A stretch of DNA of 5,440 nt from Patescibacteria group bacterium (GTDB lineage Bacteria; Patescibacteriota; Gracilibacteria; UBA1369; PNNO01). Position numbers and translations under genes: made by a program. Numbering within the stretch: the stretch's first letter is position 1; each line of letters opens with the position of its first letter. Positions 1 through 5,271 of this stretch are shown one piece after another. The stretch covers positions 1-5,440 of the forward strand of contig JAHJMX010000025.1 of assembly GCA_018821175.1 (NCBI GenBank). Direction: 5' to 3'. The notes below the pieces were generated by a model, which searched no databases, had not been told where the DNA came from, and saw only the letters and a list, made by a program, of their open reading frames with translations.

Positions 1-214
1 ACTGAAAATTGCGATGCTGGCTTTTAACAGGCAGGTCCCAGATACATCTGATGAATGGGCTTTTTCTGATACAGTCAATCATTGGGCTATTTCATACATC
101 AATCAAGCTTATTTAGATTTTATTATATCTGGACGTGATGGGCTTTTTTATCCAAATGATTCAATCACTAGAGCTGAAGCTGCAAAAGTAATTCAGTTAA
201 TTTCTGAACTTTAA
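1..214 (+). CDS. S-layer homology (SLH) domain protein, C-terminal end only
   Basis: This is the 3' end of a longer gene. The frame is open from base 2 with no stop before the TAA at 212-214, so the ATG at 14 is probably an internal Met and not the true start. The visible residues begin LKIAMLAFNRQVPD, which resembles the tail of one SLH repeat. A nearly complete second repeat follows: FSDTVNHWAISYI, then the IISGRDGLFYPNDSITRAEA block, which matches the family pattern F-D-HWA-I and G-G-F-P-ITRAE. SLH repeats normally anchor exported proteins to secondary cell-wall polymers or an S-layer, and at the C-terminus they would tether whatever lies upstream. The N-terminal part, including any signal peptide, is outside the window. 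The stop overlaps the next start as TAATG, which suggests translational coupling to the CapA-like gene. The SLH assignment is firm; the role of the whole protein is unknown. Confidence 0.88.
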   Translation, partial: LKIAMLAFNRQVPDTSDEWAFSDTVNHWAISYINQAYLDFIISGRDGLFYPNDSITRAEAAKVIQLISEL

Positions 215-1302
215 TGAAAGAAAAAATCCTAATTTTTGGACTTGTAGCATTAGCAATTGTGGTTAATGCAGTTTTGTTTTTTGATGGGTTTTATAGTGGA
301 GATGTGAAAACGGCTGCGTTAGAATTGGATATAGTTCCTGATTTAATTGATATTAAGGTTGGGAATGTTTTTGGTGAGAAAGGTGAATTGATTTTCCCAA
401 TGAATAAAAGTTTTCATTATAGTCGAAATTTAGAAATTTTGGCTTTTGGCGATGCAATGCTTGATCGTGGAGTGCGGCAATATATGGATAAAAATGGTGT
501 GGATTATCCTTTTGAAAAAATCTCAGAAGATATCGCAAATATTGCAAATGAAAATACGATTACGTTTTTGAATTTGGAAGGACCAGTACTCGATCGTCCG
601 CGTGTTTTATCTGGTGGACTTTACTTTAGCTTCAAGCCTGATGCTGTTGATGCATTGAAGCGCGCAGGATTCAATATTGTAAATCTTGCAAATAACCATA
701 CTTTTAATCAGAAGGAGCAAGGATTCGAAGATACGAAACGAATTTTAAGTGAAAAAGGTATTAATTATTTTGGAGTACCAATCAAATCTGTTGAAAAAGA
801 TGTTCACATTGAAGATTTTGGAGGGGGAACAGTTGCGTTTATAGGATATGATGACGTTTTATCGCCTATAGAGACCGAAAACGCCAAAATTTTAATTCAA
901 AAAATGGCTGAAGAAAATGATTACGTGATTGTTTCGGTGCATTGGGGGCAGGAATATAAAACTGTACAAAATAATCATCAAGAAGAACTTGGTCATATGT
1001 TTGTTGATGCTGGAGCAGATGCAGTAATTGGGCATCATCCACATGTTGTGCAACCTATGGAAATTTACAATGGGAAGCCGATTTTTTATTCACTTGGGAA
1101 TTTTATTTTTGATCAATATTTTAGTAAAGAGACACAGCAAGGGCTTGCGGTCCACCTTGTTTTTGAGAAAAACTATTTTACCGATAATGAAGATGGGGGA
1201 TTTTCGATTGAATTTCATCCGTTTAATATCCCTCGAAGTCAGCCCGATTTTATGGAAGGAGATGAAAAAGATGCATTTTTGAAAAAATATGGCATGGACT
1301 AG
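214..1302 (+). CDS. CapA/PgsA-family (PGA_cap) membrane-anchored metallophosphatase-fold protein
   Basis: The protein has 362 residues. Residues about 4-24 form one hydrophobic segment after a Lys-rich start, so it is likely a signal anchor with the rest outside. A linker leads to the PGA_cap domain at about 73-317. Visible family motifs are FGDAMLDRG (78-86, D80), NLEGPV (120-125), ANNH (159-162), HWGQEY (243-248), GHHPHV (273-278) and YSLGNFIFDQ (292-301). The fold is related to calcineurin-like phosphoesterases, and the Asp, Asn and His residues are the expected metal ligands. Members include CapA/PgsA of poly-gamma-glutamate capsule synthesis, but many act in other envelope processes. No capB, capC or pgsB/C-like gene is adjacent, so polyglutamate synthesis is not supported here. 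After ANNH the usual Asp (NNHxxD) appears as Asn165. There is no Shine-Dalgarno site; the start sits in a TAATG overlap with the SLH gene. The family call is confident, the substrate unknown. Confidence 0.9.
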   Translation: MKEKILIFGLVALAIVVNAVLFFDGFYSGDVKTAALELDIVPDLIDIKVGNVFGEKGELIFPMNKSFHYSRNLEILAFGDAMLDRGVRQYMDKNGVDYPFEKISEDIANIANENTITFLNLEGPVLDRPRVLSGGLYFSFKPDAVDALKRAGFNIVNLANNHTFNQKEQGFEDTKRILSEKGINYFGVPIKSVEKDVHIEDFGGGTVAFIGYDDVLSPIETENAKILIQKMAEENDYVIVSVHWGQEYKTVQNNHQEELGHMFVDAGADAVIGHHPHVVQPMEIYNGKPIFYSLGNFIFDQYFSKETQQGLAVHLVFEKNYFTDNEDGGFSIEFHPFNIPRSQPDFMEGDEKDAFLKKYGMD

Positions 1303-1318
1303 CCACGCGGCACAAATT

Positions 1319-1334
1319 ATGCTATAATAGCATT
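1319..1334 (+). promoter_or_regulatory. Extended -10 promoter inside a 15-bp palindrome
   Basis: TATAAT lies at 1323-1328, preceded by TG at 1320-1321, which makes a perfect TGnTATAAT extended -10. No good -35 hexamer is seen 16-18 bp upstream (around 1300-1305), as is tolerated for extended -10 promoters. A start near 1335 would give an untranslated leader of about 30 bases before the ATG at 1366. The element is also the centre of an inverted repeat, ATGCTAT-A-ATAGCAT (1319-1333), which could be an operator or could follow by chance from the -10 sequence. It lies just after the CapA stop and would drive the membrane-protein and epimerase genes. Confidence 0.7.
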
Positions 1335-1365
1335 AGATGAAAATAAACATAAAAAATTTCAGATT

Positions 1366-1773
1366 ATGGATGCTCCGATTCGCGCAATTGCCTATGTATG
1401 TTTCTTTGTAACTTTAGAAATTGTTTATACAGCAATCAAGGCATTAGTGAAAAGACATGATTTGCGTTTGATAGGGAATACTCAGGTTTGGGTAATGCCT
1501 CTTTACGCATTGGGAGGTCTGTATATTTTTGAACCGATTTACAGAATGTCTGCTGGAAATCCTATTTTTGTACGTTTTTTAATTTATGGAATTGGGATTT
1601 TGACAGTTGAATACATTGCTGGATTTATTTTCAAAAAAATTGTTGGGCGATGTCCTTGGGAGTATCATGGGAAATGGAATATTCAAGGTTTGATCAACCC
1701 TCCTTATTTACCACTATGGGGATTTGTAGGACTTGTTTTTGAAAAACTTTATCAATTTTTATTGATAATTTAA
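1366..1773 (+). CDS. Small polytopic membrane protein, CmpB-like putative ABC transporter permease (PF06541-type)
   Basis: The protein has 135 residues and is strongly hydrophobic. About four membrane segments can be drawn at roughly 5-25, 46-61, 67-89 and 112-134. The signature region is at the C-terminal third: GRCPWEYHGKWNIQGLINPP followed by the L-P-L-W-G-F-V-G-L motif. This agrees with the W-x-Y ... N-x-x-G-x-I ... WG pattern of the family annotated as putative ABC-transporter type IV (CmpB). Biochemical function is poorly established for this family, and no ATP-binding subunit lies nearby, so 'ABC transporter' should be read as a database label. The start ATG follows an A/T-rich leader without a Shine-Dalgarno site, about 30 bases after the predicted transcription start. 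The stop is 11 bases before the epimerase start, so the two are probably co-transcribed. Confidence 0.72.
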   Translation: MDAPIRAIAYVCFFVTLEIVYTAIKALVKRHDLRLIGNTQVWVMPLYALGGLYIFEPIYRMSAGNPIFVRFLIYGIGILTVEYIAGFIFKKIVGRCPWEYHGKWNIQGLINPPYLPLWGFVGLVFEKLYQFLLII

Positions 1774-1784
1774 CAAATTTCATC

Positions 1785-2750
1785 ATGGATAAAAAAATAT
1801 TAATTACAGGAGCAACGGGGTATTTGGGAAATTTCCTTGCAGAATATTTTGGTAAAAAAGGATTTCAGGTAGTTGGTATTGATATTGGGGATCAGCCAGT
1901 TAAACATATTCCGAATTACAAACTTATCAAATGCGATGTCCGTGATAAGGCAAAAATGCAAGAAATTTTCACAAAAGAAAAGCCAACTAATGTTATTCAT
2001 TTAGCATATTTAATGGATCCGTTGCATGACAAAAAAGCTGAATATGAAATTGATGTTGTTGGATCTCAAAATTTACTTGAAGTAGTTAATCAGACGGCTT
2101 CTGTAAAACAACTTATTCATTTTAGTTCGGCGAGTATTTATGGTGCGCATCCAGACAATAAAGATTGGCTCAAAGAGCAAGATGAGCTTAGACCAGCCGA
2201 TTATACTTATGCAATCTACAAGAAATTACTCGAAAAATGGTATGACGATTTTGATAAACGTGATGATCTTAACCTTTTCACATTTCGAATGTGTACAGCA
2301 GTTGGGCCCAGTTACTACAAGCCGGGGGGAGTTGTAAATAGTTTTATCAAAGCTCCGATTTCCCTTCTTGTTGGGAAAAATGAATTCAAAGCTCAATTTA
2401 TTCATGAAGATGACGTGAAAGCTTTAACTGAAATGGTGGTTAATGATCCTGAGATTGAAGGGATTTACAATTTGGCGCCAGATTCTTATGCGACTATGCG
2501 TGATTTAGCGAAAACTTATAAAAAACGTGCAATTCGAGTGCCGGTTTGGCTGCTTAAAGGGATCTTTTGGATTCTATGGAATTTGCGAATTGCGCGATTA
2601 ACTCCTGCAATGGCTAAACTTATGGCTTATTCTATCGTGATTGATCCGCATAAATTAATGAAAAAATTTAATTACAAATACAAATATACCACAGAGGAAG
2701 CCTTTATGGATGCGGCAGTAAAGCGAGGGTTGTGGAAAGTTCCTCGATAA
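1785..2750 (+). CDS. NAD-dependent epimerase/dehydratase, extended SDR family
   Basis: The protein has 321 residues, typical for extended short-chain dehydrogenases such as nucleotide-sugar epimerases and dehydratases. The N-terminal Rossmann fold has ITGATGYLG with G9, G12 and G15. Asp33 at the end of the second strand (VVGID) favours NAD over NADP. CDVRD at 50-54 is the usual adenine-side Asp region, and VIHLAY at 70-75 matches the HxAA-like segment. The catalytic region shows FSSASIYG (113-120) and Y142-x-x-x-K146 (YAIYK), giving a complete Ser-Tyr-Lys set. The C-terminal substrate domain is divergent, with a Trp-rich hydrophobic stretch near 255-270 (VWLLKGIFWILW) that may contact a lipid or membrane. 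Location among envelope genes suggests a sugar-nucleotide or polyprenyl-linked substrate, but the exact substrate cannot be read. It starts 11 bases after the preceding gene and has no Shine-Dalgarno site. Confidence 0.88.
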   Translation: MDKKILITGATGYLGNFLAEYFGKKGFQVVGIDIGDQPVKHIPNYKLIKCDVRDKAKMQEIFTKEKPTNVIHLAYLMDPLHDKKAEYEIDVVGSQNLLEVVNQTASVKQLIHFSSASIYGAHPDNKDWLKEQDELRPADYTYAIYKKLLEKWYDDFDKRDDLNLFTFRMCTAVGPSYYKPGGVVNSFIKAPISLLVGKNEFKAQFIHEDDVKALTEMVVNDPEIEGIYNLAPDSYATMRDLAKTYKKRAIRVPVWLLKGIFWILWNLRIARLTPAMAKLMAYSIVIDPHKLMKKFNYKYKYTTEEAFMDAAVKRGLWKVPR

Positions 2751-2787
2751 GTTTTACAAAAAATATTAACACTTAAACAAAATATAT

Positions 2788-4221
2788 ATGGAAATTCAAT
2801 TTATTGGTGCGGCTCAGGAAGTTACTGGGTCAAAGCATCTGCTTAAAGTTAATGGGAAGAAAATACTTTTAGATTGTGGAATGTTTCAAGGTCGCCGCAA
2901 AGAATCTGCGCAAAAAAACGATGAGTTCCCTTTCGATCCTGCAGAAATTGATGCAGTTGTCCTTTCTCATGCGCATATTGATCATAGTGGTCTTTTGCCT
3001 TTGCTTGTAAAAAAAGGGTTCAACGGTCCTATTTTTTCTACTCATGCGACTCGTGATTTGTGTCAATTTATGCTTGCAGATAGCGCGTATATCCAAGAAC
3101 GTGATGCAGAATATATAAATAAGAAAAACATGAAAAAAGGAGAGCCAATGGTTGAGCCTCTATATAATGTTGATGATGCAATGCAAGCTTTAAACCAATT
3201 CTACGGAGTTGGATATGATCGTGCATTTGTTGTTGAAGATGGAGTTGTGGCTTGCTTCTATGATGCTGGACATATTTTGGGGTCGGCAGTTGTGCATCTA
3301 ATTATTCATGATAAAGAAACTGATGAGCAAGTTAGGCTCGCATTTACCGGAGATCTTGGGCGAAAAAATATTCCACTTTTGCGTGATCCAGTAGTTTTGC
3401 CAGAAAGTGATTATTTGATTTCAGAATGTACCTATGGTGATCGTCTGCATGAATCGATTCAAGATGCAGATGAGCAATTGATCAAAATTGTGAATGATAC
3501 TTACAAAAAAGGAGGGAAGTTGATAATTCCAGCATTCTCTGTTGGGCGTACTCAGGAAATAGTTTATAGATTAAATATTGCCCTTAACCACGGTTTAATT
3601 CCAGATTTCCCAATTTACGTTGATAGTCCGCTTTCTGGAAATATTACTGAAGTTTTTTCAGCTCATCCGGAATGTTTTGATCGGGATACTTACAAAGAAT
3701 TTATCGATAATCGTTTGAACCCCTTTGGATTTGGGCGCTTGAAATATATTAGTCGTGTTGAGGATTCTAAAGCGTTAAACAATCATCAAGGGCCATGCAT
3801 TATTATTTCTGCTTCTGGAATGTGTGAATTTGGGCGTGTTGTCCATCATTTGAAAAATAATATTGAGGATGAAAAAAATACAGTTTTGATAGTGGGATAT
3901 CAGGCTGCATATACATTAGGGCGCAGATTGCAAGAAGGGCAAGAAATTGTGCGCATTTTTGGAGTTCAATATCGAGTAAGGGCAAGTGTTTTCGTGATCA
4001 ATGCTTTCTCGGCTCATGCAGATAGAAGTGATTTGATTGATTATATTGGGCGGGTGAAAGGTGTGAAAAAAGTTTTCCTTGTGCATGGGGAGAAAGATCA
4101 AGGGCTAAAATTCAAAGATGTGCTTCTTGAAAGTGGATATCCTGATGTAGTTGTACCTGCGTCTGGCGACGTTTTTCCGCTTAATGGAGATAAATTGAGT
4201 GAAAAATTCAAAAGAGAATAA
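2788..4221 (+). CDS. Beta-CASP metallo-beta-lactamase ribonuclease (RNA-specificity MBL family)
   Basis: The protein has 477 residues, close to the usual length of bacterial KH-less CPSF73-like enzymes. The MBL core shows LLDCG (D29), SHAHIDHSG (H61, H63, D65, H66), AGHILGSA (H161) and FTGDLGR (D188), which together bind two zinc ions. The beta-CASP insertion carries SECTYG (E212), PAFSVGRTQE (247-256) and the ISASGM motif (339-344) followed by HH at 352-353. Motif C is FSAHAD with H409, inside the C-terminal RMMBL segment. All expected catalytic motifs are present, so an active zinc-dependent RNA endo- or exonuclease in the cytoplasm is likely, with a role in RNA processing or decay. It lacks the C-terminal extension expected of RNase J and resembles the TTHA0252 type. 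The gene starts 37 bases after the epimerase with an A/T-only leader and no Shine-Dalgarno site. No convincing separate promoter is visible. Confidence 0.93.
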   Translation: MEIQFIGAAQEVTGSKHLLKVNGKKILLDCGMFQGRRKESAQKNDEFPFDPAEIDAVVLSHAHIDHSGLLPLLVKKGFNGPIFSTHATRDLCQFMLADSAYIQERDAEYINKKNMKKGEPMVEPLYNVDDAMQALNQFYGVGYDRAFVVEDGVVACFYDAGHILGSAVVHLIIHDKETDEQVRLAFTGDLGRKNIPLLRDPVVLPESDYLISECTYGDRLHESIQDADEQLIKIVNDTYKKGGKLIIPAFSVGRTQEIVYRLNIALNHGLIPDFPIYVDSPLSGNITEVFSAHPECFDRDTYKEFIDNRLNPFGFGRLKYISRVEDSKALNNHQGPCIIISASGMCEFGRVVHHLKNNIEDEKNTVLIVGYQAAYTLGRRLQEGQEIVRIFGVQYRVRASVFVINAFSAHADRSDLIDYIGRVKGVKKVFLVHGEKDQGLKFKDVLLESGYPDVVVPASGDVFPLNGDKLSEKFKRE

Positions 4222-4227
4222 AAAAGT

Positions 4228-4256
4228 TTGAATTTTTTCTAAACTTCAATTACAAT
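4228..4256 (+). promoter_or_regulatory. Predicted sigma70-type promoter for the tRNA gene
   Basis: TTGAAT at 4228-4233 and TACAAT at 4251-4256 are separated by exactly 17 bases, each differing from consensus at only one or two positions. Transcription would start near 4263, about 33 bases before the mature tRNA end, leaving a short leader for RNase P removal. It starts seven bases after the ribonuclease stop codon, so the tRNA could also receive readthrough from upstream. An inverted repeat AAGTTT/AAACTT (4224-4229, 4241-4246) overlaps it but is too AT-rich to call a terminator. Confidence 0.55.
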
Positions 4257-4295
4257 CAATCTTGCCGCTGAAAAGCTGCATGAAAAAAATGATGC

Positions 4296-4371
4296 GCGGG
4301 TGTCGTATAATGGCTATTACCTTAGCCTTCCAAGCTAATGATACGGGTTCGATTCCCGTCACCCGCTCCAG
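4296..4371 (+). tRNA. tRNA-Gly, anticodon TCC
   Basis: The gene is a complete 76-base cloverleaf. The acceptor stem is GCGGGTG (4296-4302) paired with CACCCGC (4361-4367), discriminator T4368, and CCA encoded at 4369-4371. The anticodon stem is TTAGC/GCTAA (4323-4327, 4335-4339) around the loop CTTCCAA, with anticodon TCC at 4330-4332 reading GGA and, by wobble, other GGN codons. The T arm is ACGGG/CCCGT with the loop TTCGATT (4349-4355). The D arm contains TGG before the anticodon stem, and the variable loop is four bases. An anticodon TCC, not TCA, means that this tRNA gives no sign of the UGA-to-glycine recoding of Gracilibacteria and Absconditabacteria. Confidence 0.97.
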
Positions 4372-4392
4372 TAGATTAGAACTAAGAAGATG

Positions 4393-4421
4393 GCTTAATG
4401 TAAACAAATTAAGCTGTTTTT
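4393..4421 (+). terminator. Probable intrinsic terminator after tRNA-Gly
   Basis: GCTTAAT (4393-4399) and ATTAAGC (4408-4414) form a perfect 7-bp stem around an 8-base loop, followed by TG and five T residues (4417-4421). The stem has only two G-C pairs, so strength is uncertain. The position fits, 22 bases after the tRNA end and before the convergent acetyltransferase gene. On the minus strand the downstream bases are not a clean T-run, so it is better suited to plus-strand transcripts. Confidence 0.55.
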
Positions 4422-4440
4422 GTATTTTAGGGGTGTGGGA

Positions 4441-4857
4441 TTACGCTAAATCCTTCTTCATCAAATATCTCGTATATCCTTCTGGTAAATCATCAAGTTG
4501 CCCAGCAATGATGTATCCATTTTTCTTGTAAAATTCAACTGCTTGGAAGTCATGTGAATCTAAATGTACATGTTTGCATCCTCTTTTGATCGCTTCCTTT
4601 TCAGCTTCTTGAAGTAATTGCTGTCCATATCCTTGATTGCGCATGCTTTCGTCTAACCATAATGAGTCGATGTGTAGCCAATCCCAGTAAGTTCCACCTA
4701 GCAGACCACCAAGAACTTTTCCATCATCATCTTTTAACAAAACTGATAATTTTTCATGATTATCTGGATTTGTGAATTTTTTATTATGTTCTTTTAAACC
4801 TTCTTGAATTACTTCAATGTCTTTTTTGTTCGGATTGTGTTCGATGTTAATTTTCAT
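4441..4857 (-). CDS. GNAT-family N-acetyltransferase
   Basis: The protein has 138 residues, the usual size of a single GNAT domain. The acetyl-CoA pyrophosphate-binding motif A is seen as the strand LHIDSLWLDESM followed by R73-N-Q-G-Y-G78 (the Q/R-x-x-G-x-G/A loop) and the helix QQLLQEAEKEA. Motif B is AVEFYKKNGY (106-115), with the common Phe-Tyr pair at 109-110. Before motif A, GKVLGGLLGGTYWDW provides the two central strands. The family transfers acetyl groups from acetyl-CoA to amines such as antibiotics, polyamines, protein N-termini or small metabolites. The acceptor cannot be predicted here. The ATG overlaps the last 11 bases of the preceding membrane-protein gene in a different frame, and there is no Shine-Dalgarno site, so translation is probably coupled to that gene. 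Confidence 0.9.
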   Translation of the reverse strand: MKINIEHNPNKKDIEVIQEGLKEHNKKFTNPDNHEKLSVLLKDDDGKVLGGLLGGTYWDWLHIDSLWLDESMRNQGYGQQLLQEAEKEAIKRGCKHVHLDSHDFQAVEFYKKNGYIIAGQLDDLPEGYTRYLMKKDLA

Positions 4858-5209
4858 TTTTTGATTGTTTTTGCTCGAATATTGCTAATGCAAAAAGATA
4901 TATCAATATACATACAATAGATAAAACTCCTGTTAAAAATATGGTTTTGATTATGTCAGAAAAACCAAATAAAAACGTAAATACATCACAATATTTATCA
5001 TAGGTACCTTCGCCTAGTCCAAGCCATTCAGTGCATACAAATGGTTCTGAAAATGTTTTCTCAGGAGGAATCCCTCTCCCTCCAATTCGGGCTGGATTTA
5101 CATATTCAAAAACGGCTGACGCCATAAGGTAAACTAGAAATAGAGCAATGAACGCTCTTTTAGCGATTTTTAATGCTTTTTTGTGTGGTGTAGCTGTTTT
5201 TCTAGCCAT
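4847..5209 (-). CDS. Hypothetical small membrane protein with two transmembrane helices
   Basis: I do not recognise this 120-residue protein. It has a basic N-terminus (residues 1-18, seven Lys or Arg plus one His), a first hydrophobic helix at about 19-34, a hydrophilic loop at about 35-84 and a second helix at about 86-111, then a charged tail EQKQSKNEN. By the positive-inside rule both ends are likely cytoplasmic and the loop outside. The loop has GGRGIPPE (43-50) and two cysteines, C59 and C74, which could form a disulfide; a third Cys (C100) lies in the second helix. ATG at 5207-5209 is the only in-frame Met start after an upstream TAG. It lacks a Shine-Dalgarno site but lies about 27 bases after a predicted transcription start. 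It overlaps the acetyltransferase start by 11 bases, so the two should be expressed together. A clean frame, sensible topology and the tight overlap argue it is real. Confidence 0.75.
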   Translation of the reverse strand: MARKTATPHKKALKIAKRAFIALFLVYLMASAVFEYVNPARIGGRGIPPEKTFSEPFVCTEWLGLGEGTYDKYCDVFTFLFGFSDIIKTIFLTGVLSIVCILIYLFALAIFEQKQSKNEN

Positions 5210-5212
5210 GGT

Positions 5213-5255
5213 TTTCGTATATTGTAATTTTCTTGTATGTATATCCTATACGAAA
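5213..5255. repeat. 9-bp inverted repeat flanking the minus-strand start region
   Basis: TTTCGTATA at 5213-5221 is exactly repeated in inverse orientation as TATACGAAA at 5247-5255, with 25 bases between the arms. One arm touches the predicted -10 and the other lies just upstream of the start codon of the membrane-protein gene. Arm centres are 34 bases apart, a little over three helical turns, so two bound protein units could face the same side. The arms would not both be in an mRNA starting near 5236, so an RNA hairpin is less likely than a DNA site. Confidence 0.6.
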
Positions 5256-5271
5256 TCAACCTCGCTGCCAA
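5243..5271 (-). promoter_or_regulatory. Predicted promoter of the membrane-protein/acetyltransferase unit
   Basis: On the minus strand TTGGCA (5271-5266) and TAGGAT (5248-5243) are separated by 17 bases. The -35 matches consensus at five of six positions and the -10 at four of six. Transcription would start near 5236, giving a short leader before the ATG at 5209. The -10 overlaps one arm of a 9-bp inverted repeat, so a bound regulator there would be expected to interfere with polymerase. Confidence 0.5.

Noticed and set aside
1028..1282. Plus-strand frame inside the CapA-like gene
   Set aside because: It is a shadow of a strongly supported gene whose metal-binding motifs occupy the other frame.
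2751..2787. Separate promoter for the ribonuclease gene
   Set aside because: TTTACA at 2753-2758 could be a -35, but no -10 occurs at 16-18 bases, and the TATATA before the ATG is too far away.
2869..3096. Minus-strand frame opposite the ribonuclease gene
   Set aside because: It lies antisense to the region encoding the HxHxDH catalytic motif and has no recognisable domain. The same applies to minus-strand frames at 3803-3985 and 3916-4101.
4224..4246. AAGTTT/AAACTT hairpin after the ribonuclease gene as a terminator
   Set aside because: The stem has one G-C pair, there is no T-run after the second arm, and it overlaps a better-supported promoter for the tRNA.
4262..4531. Plus-strand open frame of 89 codons
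   Set aside because: It runs through the complete tRNA-Gly and its terminator and into the antisense of the acetyltransferase; it has no protein-family resemblance.
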